Shown here: positions 42,840 to 53,739 of the stretch, one piece after another
Numbering within the stretch: the stretch's first letter is position 1
Layout of the letters: the number at the start of each line of letters is the position of its first letter
From: Actinomyces mediterranea
Lineage (GTDB): Bacteria; Actinomycetota; Actinomycetes; Actinomycetales; Actinomycetaceae
DNA: 64,000 bases
Assembly: GCF_900155595.1 (NCBI RefSeq)
Contig: NZ_FTPB01000004.1
Span: 558,001-622,000, forward strand
Direction of reading: 5' to 3'
Position numbers and translations under genes: made by a program
The notes under the pieces: model-generated
What the model saw: the letters and a program-made list of their open reading frames with translations, nothing else
What the model was told of the DNA's origin: nothing
Database searches by the model: none

Positions 42840-44503
42840 AGCCCCGGCTGCCCTTCCCCGACCGGTTGGGCGCCCGTTGCCCGTAACACCGCCTCGACAG
42901 CAGACTGTGCGCCCAGCCGCGCTTCCACCCGCTGCATCCACCGTTCCGGCGGCTCAGCGGCGCGCTTGACCCGCGACTTGATGCGGAGTTCTTCGACAAG
43001 GCGAGCGCCTTGGACGGCATCGAGGTGGCGCGCCGTTGATGGGGTGGTCCCCCGGACGATCTGGGCGTGCACATTGACGAGGTCGAGTAGCCGTTCCAGA
43101 GGACCCTGCGTCACCCCGATCGATTGGAGGCGCTCGACGGGGATGAAGGAAGCGTCCCTGTTCAGCCACCCATCGCGGATGACCACACATGTGTCTGTGA
43201 GTGCCACGGCACGTCGGTCGCGAACCAGACAGTCGAGGAGTGTGCGGGCGCGCTCGGAGATCGGGACGAACCCGAAGCCGTCGCCACGCCCGTGCAGGGC
43301 GGCTGTGAGGAAATCCTGAGGCTCGGCGACTCCGAGGTCGCGCACGACGAGCCACAGCGCGAGCTCGGCATCCTCCCGGCTGCCGACGGGCAGAAGGACC
43401 TGTGCGGACTGGGAACTGTTCGCATCAGCCCCCTCCTGCCCTACGTATCCGGCCTGGGTGATCGTCACCCGGTACCAACCGAATGCGCGCCACAACCAGG
43501 ACTGGTGGATGCGAACCGCGTGGACGCGGCGCGGCAGGATGGTCTGTGAACGCGTGTCCGTCAATCCCGAACGCGTGCGGATCCCGTCAGGGGAGACCGC
43601 CGCAGTGAAGCTGAACTCTCCTGCGAAGCGCGCCCATATGAAGGAGACGAATGCAAGAGGAGCCGCACTGAGCGGCAACAGGATCACCAATCCCCCGATG
43701 CCTCGCATGATGATGAAGACGACGCCGCTGATGACCGCTGCCAGGACGATGAACAGTCCGATGATCATGCCGAGCGAGGTGACAATCGAGCCGAGGAGTC
43801 GTCCGACGGACAGCGTGTAGAGGACGCGTTCGGGCGCCTCCGCCGCTCTAGGTTCGACAACGGACACCGCAGCTGCGGTACGCAAACCGTCCGCGCTCGC
43901 AGTGCCAAGAGCGGGCATGGATGCCGCGGGATCGACATAGACGCCTGCAGCGCGGGCGAGGATCTCGGCGCGAAGGGTCTCCAAGTGCGCAGTCTTGAGG
44001 TACCCGAGGCTGAGATTCGACCTCGGGCCGCCCGCGACCTCGATATTGAGGCGTCCCAGTCCAGCAATCCGCCCGAGCAGCGGATGGACGATATCGACCG
44101 CCTGAATCCGTTCGAGGCGCGCTTGCTTGAGAGTCCGCTTGAGGATTCCGGAGCGGTAGTAGACGCCCACGTCGGTCACAGCGAAACTCGTCGCCCGCCA
44201 CGACAGCCACGAGAAGACGGCGACGATGAGAAGGAAGCCGAGCACGGAGCCCGCGACGAGTAGGACAAGAGTCGTAATGCCGAGGGAGTGGGAAAAATCG
44301 GAGTCGAGGAATCGGATGAGGTACTGCGCGTTCTGCACCGCGACGATGGTGACGAGGAGGACCAGCGCCTTCCACGCATTGACGACCGGAGAGATCGGGT
44401 GGAGCTTGCGCCACTGGGAATCGGGGATGCTCCCCTCCGCGGCGCGGACCTTCGCGGCGGATGCCTCCCCATAGTCGCGTGATCGGGTGTCGGCGCGATT
44501 CAT
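42836..44503 (-). CDS. PH-domain membrane protein, YdbT type
   Basis: 555 residues. Two pairs of membrane helices (around 43-97 and 233-290) alternate with bacterial PH domains (bPH_2): SFAVTDVGVYYRSGILKRTLKQARLERIQAVDI, a second in the middle (SQTILPRRVHAVRIHQSWLWRAFG) and a third near the end (AVALTDTCVVIRDGWLNRDASFIPVERLQ). Pairs of a short YdbS-type and a long YdbT-type protein are known in many bacteria; a role in resistance to bacteriocins is reported for Bacillus relatives. The ATG overlaps the upstream stop by four bases. Confidence 0.85.
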   Translation of the reverse strand: MNRADTRSRDYGEASAAKVRAAEGSIPDSQWRKLHPISPVVNAWKALVLLVTIVAVQNAQYLIRFLDSDFSHSLGITTLVLLVAGSVLGFLLIVAVFSWLSWRATSFAVTDVGVYYRSGILKRTLKQARLERIQAVDIVHPLLGRIAGLGRLNIEVAGGPRSNLSLGYLKTAHLETLRAEILARAAGVYVDPAASMPALGTASADGLRTAAAVSVVEPRAAEAPERVLYTLSVGRLLGSIVTSLGMIIGLFIVLAAVISGVVFIIMRGIGGLVILLPLSAAPLAFVSFIWARFAGEFSFTAAVSPDGIRTRSGLTDTRSQTILPRRVHAVRIHQSWLWRAFGWYRVTITQAGYVGQEGADANSSQSAQVLLPVGSREDAELALWLVVRDLGVAEPQDFLTAALHGRGDGFGFVPISERARTLLDCLVRDRRAVALTDTCVVIRDGWLNRDASFIPVERLQSIGVTQGPLERLLDLVNVHAQIVRGTTPSTARHLDAVQGARLVEELRIKSRVKRAAEPPERWMQRVEARLGAQSAVEAVLRATGAQPVGEGQPGL

Positions 44504-44982
44504 AGGCCCGCCAATTCCGCACTGCCTCGCTCTACGAGCATGTCCCTCAGCCGCGCCGCCTCGCCGGAGGGGACGCCGTTGAGGATCGCATTGGTCACCG
44601 GTGATGCCGTGTGGAGGCGCAATTCGGCGACATTGAACATGCGGGCGATCGGCCCTTCAGAGACCTCCACGTATTGGATGCGCCCGTAGGGGATGAGGGT
44701 GAGATGCTTGAACATGATGCCCTTGCGGATGAGGAACTCGTCCTCGTTCAGTGCGAAGCCCATGGCGCGTACCTGTCTCACAACGATCCACACAGACCAG
44801 ATCAGGAGCGCTGTCAGCGCGGCTGTTGCGATCCACAGCCACTTCGTGAGCATGATCACGCCAATGAGTGACGCGGTGATGAAAGGGATGAACACAATGA
44901 GCTCGGAGATGACCCGGACGGTCGCCAGTTTCGGGGAGACCGGGCGGAATACAACGCCTTGAGGAGCCAGTGGGTCTGTCAT
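44500..44982 (-). CDS. PH-domain membrane protein, YdbS type
   Basis: 160 residues. Two membrane helices (about 25-70) then one bPH_2 domain: EDEFLIRKGIMFKHLTLIPYGRIQYVEVSEGPIARMFN. Partner of the long PH protein with which it overlaps by ATGA. First gene of an operon running to panD. AGGTGAG precedes the ATG. Confidence 0.87.
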   Translation of the reverse strand: MTDPLAPQGVVFRPVSPKLATVRVISELIVFIPFITASLIGVIMLTKWLWIATAALTALLIWSVWIVVRQVRAMGFALNEDEFLIRKGIMFKHLTLIPYGRIQYVEVSEGPIARMFNVAELRLHTASPVTNAILNGVPSGEAARLRDMLVERGSAELAGL

Positions 44983-45104
44983 GTCCTCACCTTTCAGATG
45001 TCATTGTGCCGATCATCTTCTCATACACCGGCAGTCGACACGAGAATGCTCCATTACCATCGAACATTCAGCAAACGTCCAGTTTCAGCTGGCAGGATTA
45101 ACGT

Positions 45105-45815
45105 ATGGTACGCACTGCAACCGAAGGAGAGGCGACTCTTCTCGTCGTTGATGATGAGCCCAATATCCGGGATCTTCTCGCATCCTCACTGCGATTTGCA
45201 GGCTTCGACGTCCACACGGCCGAGGACGGGCAATCCGCCTATCGACAAGCCATCGAGAGGGCCCCCGACCTCATCGTCCTCGACGTCATGCTGCCCGATA
45301 TGGACGGATTCACCGTGACGCGGCGCCTGCGTGAAACCGGGGTGACGACACCCGTCCTCTTCCTCACCGCACGCGATGATATGCGCGACAAGATCCAGGG
45401 CCTGACCGTCGGCGGTGACGACTATGTCACCAAACCATTCGGCCTCGAAGAGGTCGTCGCCCGCATCCGCGCGATCCTGCGCCGCACCATCGGCTCCGAA
45501 GAGGACGATGGAAAGCTCCGCGTGGGGGACCTCGTCATTGACGAGGACGCCCACGAGGTGACGCGCGCCGGGGTCGACATCGACTTGTCCCCCACCGAGT
45601 TCAAACTCCTGCGCTACCTCGTCATCAACGAGGGGCGGGTCGTGTCGAAAATACAGATCCTCGATCACGTGTGGGAGTACGACTGGGATGGGGAAGTCGC
45701 GATCGTCGAGTCATACATCTCCTACTTGCGGCGCAAACTCGCCGTCGAGGGCGCTTCGGGGGAGCTCATCCACACCAAGCGCGGCGTGGGCTACATCCTG
45801 CGCGCAGAGGACTGA
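45105..45815 (+). CDS. OmpR-family response regulator
   Basis: 236 residues. Receiver domain with LLVVDDEPNIRD, the phosphoacceptor Asp in LIVLDVMLPDMDGF, and the Lys in DDYVTKPFGLEE; then a winged-helix output domain (LSPTEFKLLRYLVINEGRVVSK, SYISYLRRKL, HTKRGVGYILR). AGGA lies eight bases before the ATG. The sensor kinase follows after 3 bases. The stimulus is unknown; it resembles the MprA/TcrA-like class of actinobacteria. Confidence 0.95.
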   Translation: MVRTATEGEATLLVVDDEPNIRDLLASSLRFAGFDVHTAEDGQSAYRQAIERAPDLIVLDVMLPDMDGFTVTRRLRETGVTTPVLFLTARDDMRDKIQGLTVGGDDYVTKPFGLEEVVARIRAILRRTIGSEEDDGKLRVGDLVIDEDAHEVTRAGVDIDLSPTEFKLLRYLVINEGRVVSKIQILDHVWEYDWDGEVAIVESYISYLRRKLAVEGASGELIHTKRGVGYILRAED

Positions 45816-45818
45816 GCC

Positions 45819-47366
45819 GTGAGGGCCGGCTTTTTCGGCCGCCTCCTCGTCATCTGGGAGAGGCGCCCCCTGTCGACGCAGCTCGTGACACTCATCACCG
45901 CTCTCCTTGCGCTCGGCCTCGTCATGGCGGGCACCGTGATGGTCGGCCTGCTCCAGCGACATCTCGTCTCCCAAGTGGACGAACAACTCGTCAGCGCCGC
46001 CGAGTCGATGATCTACGCGAACAAGGCGACGATAGAGCCGGGCGAGACGGGCTTGCCGACGCTGTACTTCATCCGCCAGACCTTCGTCGGTTCCAATCCT
46101 CCCATCTACTACTACTATCCGGAGACCCTCGCGGTCTCCGGCACCCCCGACATCCCGGATCTGCTCACTATCAATGATGTGCCGCAGGAGGGACTCGGGA
46201 TCACCGCAGCGGTGACGGTGTCGTCGAATCTGCCCGGGTCGACGTGGAGGGCAGTGTCCCTGCCTTTGAGATCATCGGCCACTCACAAGGTCATCGGCAT
46301 CACCACGATCGCCCTGCCTCTCACCGACGTCCAGCGAACCCTGCGCACTACCGCCGTGTACTTCTCGATCGCCGCCCTCGTCATCGTGGCCGTCGGCGGA
46401 TACCTCGGGCACTGGCTCGTCAAGCGCTCGCTCAGCCCACTGCGCTCCATTGAGTCTACTGCGGGCAAGATCGCGGCTGGGGACCTCACGCAGCGCATCG
46501 ATTCTCCCCCGGCGACGACCGAAGTCGGCTCACTCGCTCTGTCGCTCAACGCGATGCTCACCCAGGTCGAACAGTCCTTCGAAGCGCGGCAGAACTCCGA
46601 GCGGCGCATCCGGCGCTTCGTCTCCGACGCCTCGCACGAGCTGCGGACCCCCCTAGCGGCGATCTCCGGGTACTGCGAGCTCTACTCGATGGGAGGCGTC
46701 CCTCAAGACCGAGTCGAGGAGGTGATGGGGCGCATCCGATCCGAGTCGACGCGCATGTCGGCCCTCGTTGAGGACCTCCTCACCCTTGCGCGCATCGACG
46801 AGGGGCGCCCATTGGAATTCACAGACGTCGACCTCGTCCAGATGGCGGATAACGCCGCCTTCGACCTCCAGGCGCTCGACTCGACGCGGGGTGTCGCCGT
46901 GCGCTCCCTGTCGGGCCACAATCCGCCGATGACCCTCGTGGCGAGGGCGGACCGCGACCGCATTCAGCAGGTGTTCACAAACCTCATCGGCAATATCGTG
47001 CGCTACACGCCGGAGGGATCCCCCGTCGAGATCGCCCTGGGACGGGACTCGGATAGGGCGGTCGTCGAGTTCCGCGATCACGGGCCCGGGATCGCCGACG
47101 CCGACCGGAGCAGGGTTTTCGAGCGCTTCTATCGCGCCGATTCATCGCGCGCGCGCTCGCACGGCGGCTCGGGCCTCGGCCTCGCCATCGTTTCCGGTAT
47201 CCTCACCGCCCACCACGGAAGCGCGAAGCTGTCGAAGACGAAGGGCGGTGGCTTGACGGTCCGCATCGAGCTGCCCCTCAGCGATGAACTATCCGCGAGA
47301 TCGTCGTGGAATCCCGATTCGGAGCAGGCCATCACGAAAAAGGGGGCTGAGTTGCGCGAGCCGTGA
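45819..47366 (+). CDS. Sensor histidine kinase
   Basis: 515 residues. Membrane helix at about 23-45, an extracytoplasmic loop to about 180, second helix 182-203, HAMP domain, phosphoacceptor His in RRFVSDASHELRTPLAAISGY, then N box NLIGNIVRYTPEG, G1 DHGPGI, F box RVFERFYRAD and G2 GGSGLGLAIV. Partner of the preceding response regulator. GTG start directly after its stop. The DUF-free sensing loop gives no hint of ligand. Confidence 0.95.
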   Translation: MRAGFFGRLLVIWERRPLSTQLVTLITALLALGLVMAGTVMVGLLQRHLVSQVDEQLVSAAESMIYANKATIEPGETGLPTLYFIRQTFVGSNPPIYYYYPETLAVSGTPDIPDLLTINDVPQEGLGITAAVTVSSNLPGSTWRAVSLPLRSSATHKVIGITTIALPLTDVQRTLRTTAVYFSIAALVIVAVGGYLGHWLVKRSLSPLRSIESTAGKIAAGDLTQRIDSPPATTEVGSLALSLNAMLTQVEQSFEARQNSERRIRRFVSDASHELRTPLAAISGYCELYSMGGVPQDRVEEVMGRIRSESTRMSALVEDLLTLARIDEGRPLEFTDVDLVQMADNAAFDLQALDSTRGVAVRSLSGHNPPMTLVARADRDRIQQVFTNLIGNIVRYTPEGSPVEIALGRDSDRAVVEFRDHGPGIADADRSRVFERFYRADSSRARSHGGSGLGLAIVSGILTAHHGSAKLSKTKGGGLTVRIELPLSDELSARSSWNPDSEQAITKKGAELREP

Positions 47367-47499
47367 GCGATTCCTACGCATCGCCTCCGTGGCGCACATT
47401 GAGCGGGGCTACTCGGGGGTGATACGCACCACCAGAAGTGCTAGTTTCAAACCAAGTGACTAGCATTGCGCGGGTATTCCCTACACCAGGAGAGTCAGC

Positions 47500-48468
47500 A
47501 TGGGTGCACAAGCACCTCAATGGTTGTTCAGTTCCTTCACCGACTCCATGCAGGAGATCGGTGCGACGGCCTCTGCCGCGCAGCTCGACGCTGAAGGACG
47601 GGACCTCGTTGCACGCTGGTCCGATCCGGAGCGGCGTCTTCACAACACGCGGCACCTCATCAATGTGCTCGCTCATATCGACGAGCTCGCCGCGACGGCG
47701 CACGACCCGGATGTTCTGCGGATCGCCACCTGGTACCACGGTGCCTCCCTCAATCGATGCCTCTCCGTCAAACTCGCCGGAGCGGACCCCGTGTCCTCGG
47801 CGGGCGCCTGCATCGAGATCACACGCGAGCACCTCACATCGCTCGGAGTATCAGAGGACGTGACGAACCGCGTCTGTGAACTCCTGTCCTTCCTCGCGCG
47901 CCATCGCGCACCGCGCTCCGACCTCGATGCGCAGGTCCTCGTCGATGCGGATCTTGCGATGCTGGCCGTGTCCCCCCAGGAGTACAAGAAGTATCGTGAG
48001 AGTCTGCGCAATGAGCTCTCCGACGTGTCCGATGTGGACTTCACGCAGGCCAGGCGCCTCGTCGTCAAGAAGCTCCTTGCTTTCGACTCGATCTACCAGT
48101 CGCCCTTGGGCGAGACCTGGGAGTCGGCTGCGCGCTCGAACCTCGAAGTGGAACTCACTCGACTCGACGCCGCCCTGAGCGCTTCCGGTGCGGCGCCGAG
48201 CGACGATGAGGAGACCGTCGAGGACGATCCCGCCGATTCGGTGTCGGATGAGGATGTCACCGCGACGGGGACCCTTATCATCAAGCGCCGCCAGCTCAAG
48301 AAGAATGTGTGCGCTGACCGAGAAAACGACGAGTTGACGTCGACCGGCGTTCTGCCGGTTCTCGCCCCCCTCGATGAGGATGCCGTCCCAGCGAAGGAAG
48401 AGGACTCCTCATCCTCCCTGGAGATGGCGATCGAAGCGCTCGACCTGCCGTCGACTCCCGCGAAGTAG
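47500..48468 (+). CDS. HD-fold protein with altered metal-binding dyad
   Basis: 322 residues. The first ~220 follow the predicted metal-dependent HD phosphohydrolase family common in actinobacteria: RHLINVLAHIDELA, LARHRAP, VDADLAMLAVSPQEYKKYRESLRNE and ARSNLEVEL. However the segment normally WFHDAVY reads WYHGASL (about 78-84), so the Asp of the HD pair is Gly, and the YH before the first conserved stretch is LH. Catalysis as in relatives is doubtful. The last 100 residues are an acidic Ser/Glu tail with a KRRQLKK island. AGGAGAG precedes the ATG. Confidence 0.75.
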   Translation: MGAQAPQWLFSSFTDSMQEIGATASAAQLDAEGRDLVARWSDPERRLHNTRHLINVLAHIDELAATAHDPDVLRIATWYHGASLNRCLSVKLAGADPVSSAGACIEITREHLTSLGVSEDVTNRVCELLSFLARHRAPRSDLDAQVLVDADLAMLAVSPQEYKKYRESLRNELSDVSDVDFTQARRLVVKKLLAFDSIYQSPLGETWESAARSNLEVELTRLDAALSASGAAPSDDEETVEDDPADSVSDEDVTATGTLIIKRRQLKKNVCADRENDELTSTGVLPVLAPLDEDAVPAKEEDSSSSLEMAIEALDLPSTPAK

Positions 48469-48620
48469 CGGGTTGTGGACGGCTGCTCCGTCCACAAGGT
48501 TGCGGCATCCCTTCTCTCCATCCACAGGCGACGGGTTCGCCTATGGCTTCCCGTCCCGCGCTTTTCTAGCGTCGAAATCAGTTATCCGACCGGATGACGA
48601 TGATGACGAAGGAGACGGTC

Positions 48621-48911
48621 ATGGCGACCTACATGGTGGATTCCGCTCAGGTGAGCGCAGCAGCTGCGCGGGTCGGAGCGACCAGCGAGACGATTCGACA
48701 GCAGGTCCAGGCGATGCTAGCAGAGCTCATTGCCCTCGAGTCGTCATGGAGCGGCGCGGCGCAGCAGAACTTCCAGGCGTGCGTCGCAGGATGGCAGGCG
48801 ACCCAGGTTCAAGTGGAGGCCTCACTCGATGCGATCGGAGCACAGATGAACACCGCTGCGAGTGTCTACGCCGACGCGGAGGCCCAATCGACGGCGCTCT
48901 TCGCCTCCTGA
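48621..48911 (+). CDS. WXG100-family protein (ESAT-6-like)
   Basis: 96 residues, two helices around SSWSGAAQQNF with the WXG turn at about residue 43; the C-terminal helix ends in VYADAEAQSTALFAS, where the YxxxD/E export signal (YADAE) is present. Substrate type of the ESX/type VII secretion system. GAAGGAGACGG precedes this ATG; an in-frame start nine codons earlier is less likely. No other ESX gene is in the window, so the secretion machine must be elsewhere. Confidence 0.88.
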   Translation: MATYMVDSAQVSAAAARVGATSETIRQQVQAMLAELIALESSWSGAAQQNFQACVAGWQATQVQVEASLDAIGAQMNTAASVYADAEAQSTALFAS

Positions 48912-48963
48912 GTGGCGGCGCCCGAGTAGACCAACCTGATAGCCGCATCGGTCATACGCCGAC

Positions 48964-48991
48964 GGGGCCGGCACCCGAAGGTGTCGGCCCC
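48964..48991. terminator. Hairpin between the WXG100 gene and groEL
   Basis: GGGGCCGGCACC and GGTGTCGGCCCC pair with one G-T, loop CGAA. It serves groEL (stop 42 bases away) and perhaps the WXG100 gene. Confidence 0.7.
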
Positions 48992-49032
48992 GCCTGATCG
49001 CACTAGACGGTTGCCCCGCCGAGAGCGTCGTA

Positions 49033-50748
<1,716 letters not shown>

Positions 50749-50766
50749 TCACCGGACCCGGTGGTT

Positions 50767-50793
50767 TTGTCACTCTGCCTTGGCGAGTGCCAA
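50767..50793. promoter_or_regulatory. CIRCE operator 1 (HrcA site)
   Basis: TTGTCACTC, nine bases, GAGTGCCAA: the CIRCE geometry (9-N9-9) with consensus GCACTC/GAGTGC cores one base off on the left. Confidence 0.75.
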
Positions 50794-50801
50794 CGCCAAG
50801 T

Positions 50802-50828
50802 TTGGCACTCTCGGCATGCGAGTGCAAG
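50802..50828. promoter_or_regulatory. CIRCE operator 2 (HrcA site)
   Basis: TTGGCACTC, nine bases, GAGTGCAAG. Close to the CIRCE consensus; lies 35 bases from the first copy on the same spacing. Confidence 0.85.
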
Positions 50829-50891
50829 ACGAAACAGACGGCGTCCCCCTGCCGCCGGGGAGATGAGCGCAGGTATGCGATTGATACAGCG

Positions 50892-50918
50892 GCGGCGGCA
50901 ACCGGAAGTTGCCGCCGC
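50892..50918 (-). terminator. Terminator of the LytR_C gene
   Basis: GCGGCGGCAAC pairs exactly with GTTGCCGCCGC across CGGAA, 39 bases past the stop. Confidence 0.7.
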
Positions 50919-50957
50919 AGGGCGCCCTCGTTCGCTACGAGCGCAGCCGGGGTCGCC

Positions 50958-51572
50958 TCAGCGCAGGATCACCACGATGTCGGGGTCGCCCAGACCCGTT
51001 GTCTGCTGCACATTGGAGATCCCCAGGGACGTCCCAACCGCTTGAGCAGTTGCCACCATCGCGGGATCCTCGTAGTAGACGGTCGAGACCTGAGTGATCC
51101 ATCCCTCTGCATTCGCCGCTGTAGCGCCCGGGAAGCCACTGGTGGCGAGAGTCGCTACATTCTGGGCGGCCAGACCAGCGGTGCCCGTTCCATTGAGGAC
51201 GGAGATCTTCGCGTTATAGTTGACGACCTGGGCCGCACTGGGCTGCGGATCGGATTGGGGCGTCTCTTGTCGCGCGGCGGACATGGGGCTCTCAGCCGCC
51301 GACTGGGCATCCGACTGCGCATTATCTCGGGCGGAGGACTGGGCGCTGGACTGTGGCTGCGATGCCGACTGCGGAGTCGGCGGCTGGTCGGCGGTGTTCG
51401 TCGATCGCTGCATCAGCAGGGTGCTCGCCCCCCAAGCGAGCAACGGCACAATGACGAGGATGGCAAGGAATGGCCACACGGCCTTCCACTTCGACGGCTG
51501 CGGTCGGTGCATCCCGACCGGCATGTCTTCGCCTGCAACGTCGAATTCATCTCTTGGGTACTGTGAGCTCAC
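50958..51572 (-). CDS. LytR_C domain membrane protein
   Basis: 204 residues. One membrane helix at about 30-50 (VWPFLAILVIVPLLAWGAS), a Gln/Ser/Ala-rich linker of about 60 residues, then the LytR_C domain: ISVLNGTGTAGLAAQNVATLA, ending GLGDPDIVVILR. The domain often accompanies LytR-CpsA-Psr proteins of the envelope but stands alone here. Divergent from ung. GTG start. Confidence 0.88.
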   Translation of the reverse strand: MSSQYPRDEFDVAGEDMPVGMHRPQPSKWKAVWPFLAILVIVPLLAWGASTLLMQRSTNTADQPPTPQSASQPQSSAQSSARDNAQSDAQSAAESPMSAARQETPQSDPQPSAAQVVNYNAKISVLNGTGTAGLAAQNVATLATSGFPGATAANAEGWITQVSTVYYEDPAMVATAQAVGTSLGISNVQQTTGLGDPDIVVILR

Positions 51573-51705
51573 GTCTCAAGCCTAACGGGCAAACCCCCAT
51601 CGTCGGCGCATCGTGTCGGGCGCGCCACACCCGCCCTCACCGCGAATCCGCCGTGATCGAAGTCTCTGGGCGCCCCGATTGAGCGTTGGGCGCTAGTCTG
51701 GGCTC

Positions 51706-52407
51706 GTGACTGATCATGCTCCCAAGCCCCTGTCCGCTCTCGTTGACGACGGGTGGGCCGCAGCCCTCGCGCCCGTGGAGGGCCGCATCCACGAACTCGG
51801 CGCCATGCTCCGTGACGAGATCGCCGCAGGGCACGGCTACCTCCCGGCGGGCACGGATGTGCTGCGCGCCTTCACCTATCCCTTCGACGAGGTGAAGATC
51901 CTCATCGTCGGGCAAGACCCCTACCCCACTCCCGGACATGCCATGGGCTTGAGCTTCTCCGTCGCCCCCGGGGTCGCAATCCCCCGCTCATTGCACAATA
52001 TCTTCACGGAGATGGAATCCGACCTCTCACTCCCCCGCCCCACCTCGGGTGATCTGTCCCCGTGGTCTCGCGAGGGCGTGTGCCTGCTCAACAGGGTGCT
52101 GACGGTGCGACCCGGTGCTCCCGGCTCGCATCGGCGGCGCGGGTGGGAAGAGGTGACGGAGTGCGCGATCACGGCGCTCGTGCGCAGGCGCGATGAAGAG
52201 GGACGACCTCGTCCGCTTGTGGCGATCCTGTGGGGCAAGGACGCCCAGACCCTCGAGCCCCTGCTCGACGGGGTGCCGATCGTGAAGTCCCCTCACCCTT
52301 CCCCGATGTCCGCACGCTACGGCTTCTTCGGCTCTCGCCCCTTCTCAAGGGCGAATGCCCTGCTCGCCGAGCAGGGCGCCGCGCCCGTGAAGTGGCAATT
52401 GCCCTGA
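51706..52407 (+). CDS. ung: Uracil-DNA glycosylase
   Basis: 233 residues, family 1. Water-activating loop [17 protein letters not shown] and DNA-intercalating loop [18 protein letters not shown] are intact, and [21 protein letters not shown] matches. Removes uracil from DNA. GTG start with TAGTCT six bases upstream, which would make the mRNA leaderless. The 301 bases after it hold repeat copy B and no gene. Confidence 0.96.
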   Translation: MTDHAPKPLSALVDDGWAAALAPVEGRIHELGAMLRDEIAAGHGYLPAGTDVLRAFTYPFDEVKILIVGQDPYPTPGHAMGLSFSVAPGVAIPRSLHNIFTEMESDLSLPRPTSGDLSPWSREGVCLLNRVLTVRPGAPGSHRRRGWEEVTECAITALVRRRDEEGRPRPLVAILWGKDAQTLEPLLDGVPIVKSPHPSPMSARYGFFGSRPFSRANALLAEQGAAPVKWQLP

Positions 52408-52431
52408 GAGTGTGCGAGGCCCCGCAATAGT

Positions 52432-52561
52432 GCACACAGTTTTCGCACCGACTGTCGATCACCTTTCAAGCGACATTGCATAACCGCAGTTCACAGGGGT
52501 GCGCACCCGCGCGACCCGTGACAGTCTCCAGAAACTGTGTGCGTGTGAGCGGGTTCTCCGT
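52432..52561. repeat. Intergenic element with inverted ends, copy B
   Basis: GCACACAGTTT (52432-52442) is mirrored by AAACTGTGTGC (52532-52542); eight bases later GCGGGTTCTCCGT follows. Same borders, tail and overall length (130 versus 131 bases) as copy A at 8123-8254, while the interior is largely different. Located 24 bases after ung and before tRNA-Thr. Confidence 0.6.
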
Positions 52562-52708
52562 CATAACGGGGACAGTCTTCGATACAGCCGGGAGGCGAAC
52601 CGGGACAACGCATGATAGAACGAGCACTGACCACTGGTTCGACCATTGGAACGGCCTGCGACTGCACCTGCCGCCATAGGGGCACCCGGTGTTCTTCATT
52701 CTACGGAC

Positions 52709-52784
52709 TGGAGCCGCCTATCGGACTCGAACCGATGACCTGCTGTTTACAAGACAGCTGCTCTACCAACTGAGCTAAGGCGGC
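52709..52784 (-). tRNA. tRNA-Thr (anticodon TGT)
   Basis: Acceptor GCCGCCT/AGGCGGC, D arm beginning TAGCTCAGT, anticodon stem GCTGT/ACAGC with loop CTTGTAA, T arm ATCGG/CCGAT. Discriminator T and CCA encoded. Confidence 0.95.
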
Positions 52785-52857
52785 GCGCCCCCATAGTGTG
52801 CCATGGAGGTCGACTACTCTGCGAATCAATCGAATCCGCCGCAACCGAAGAATCGGA

Positions 52858-53679
52858 TTATTCGACGCCGATACCCGCCCGGATGATGCTAACGAGCGTC
52901 TGCGCATCAGCTCCGGACAGGTCGATGCGAGTCGAGTGGTCCTTGACGAACTCGGGGGTCCCCAGCTTATCGCCGCGATTCTCAATCGCCGCATTCCTCC
53001 ACGCGGTCGTCGAGGCCTCGAGATAGTCGGTCGTGACATTCTGCGGAATGGACTCAATGACCTTATCGGGCACGCCGACTTCCTTCGCGAGGACCTTCAC
53101 CTGCTTCCAGGATGCCTCCCGATTCTGAATGACCTGCCCCTTCCCGGCGTTGTACTGCGTGGAGAAGTAGGAGAGCAGCGAATGGTGGAAGGCCTCCCAG
53201 TGCTCCGGATCCTTCTGCGCAACGACGAGGGACGCCGTCGTCGCGGGGTGCATGTACCCCATGTCGACGGTCGTCACCGGTTGGTACTCGATGTTGTATT
53301 TGCCGTCCGCGACGTCCCGTGACAGCTCGCTGCCTGCGAGCACATCGATGTCGGCGCAGGCGTGGCACGAGTAATCGAAGTATTCGGTGAGCGTCGGCAG
53401 TGATTCGTCCTTCTGCCCCACGCCCAGGTGGGAGACGACGATCGGCGCGCCCGACGCGTAGTCGCCGAGGACCGCCGCAGGATCAGCATTCGCTACCGCT
53501 CTTTGTTTGGCGACCTGTTGCCAGATGACGATGCCGACTGCCGCAACGACCGCAATGACAACGACGACGACGAGCGCGATGATGATCGTTCGAGTGCGTT
53601 TATCCGCCTTGTCCTGTTCGAGCCGCATCTGCTGCGCCTTTTCGCGCACCGACAGAGCATCGCCCTTCTTATCAGCCAT
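52858..53679 (-). CDS. DsbA-like membrane-anchored thioredoxin-fold protein
   Basis: 273 residues. Cytosolic N-terminus, one membrane helix (IIIALVVVVVIAVVAAVGIVIW, about 31-53), then an extracytoplasmic thioredoxin fold with the redox pair in FDYSCHACADIDVLAG (CxxC) and a helical insert, the DsbA/thioredoxin_4 layout of actinobacteria. Catalyses or maintains disulfides in exported proteins. It lies 60 bases after the protein kinase gene on the same strand. Confidence 0.9.
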   Translation of the reverse strand: MADKKGDALSVREKAQQMRLEQDKADKRTRTIIIALVVVVVIAVVAAVGIVIWQQVAKQRAVANADPAAVLGDYASGAPIVVSHLGVGQKDESLPTLTEYFDYSCHACADIDVLAGSELSRDVADGKYNIEYQPVTTVDMGYMHPATTASLVVAQKDPEHWEAFHHSLLSYFSTQYNAGKGQVIQNREASWKQVKVLAKEVGVPDKVIESIPQNVTTDYLEASTTAWRNAAIENRGDKLGTPEFVKDHSTRIDLSGADAQTLVSIIRAGIGVE

Positions 53680-53739
53680 GGTTATCCCTTCACGAATGTC
53701 CTGCGAACACCCTACCGACTATGGGGACGCGATGAGCAG

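Noticed and set aside
48470-48535. Clusters of TCCACA here and near 13090 and 59040 as DnaA boxes or an origin
   Set aside because: Only partial matches, no AT-rich region, and no dnaA, dnaN or parAB nearby.
48594-48911. A complete ESX (type VII) locus
   Set aside because: Only one WXG100 gene is present; no ATPase or membrane component lies around it.
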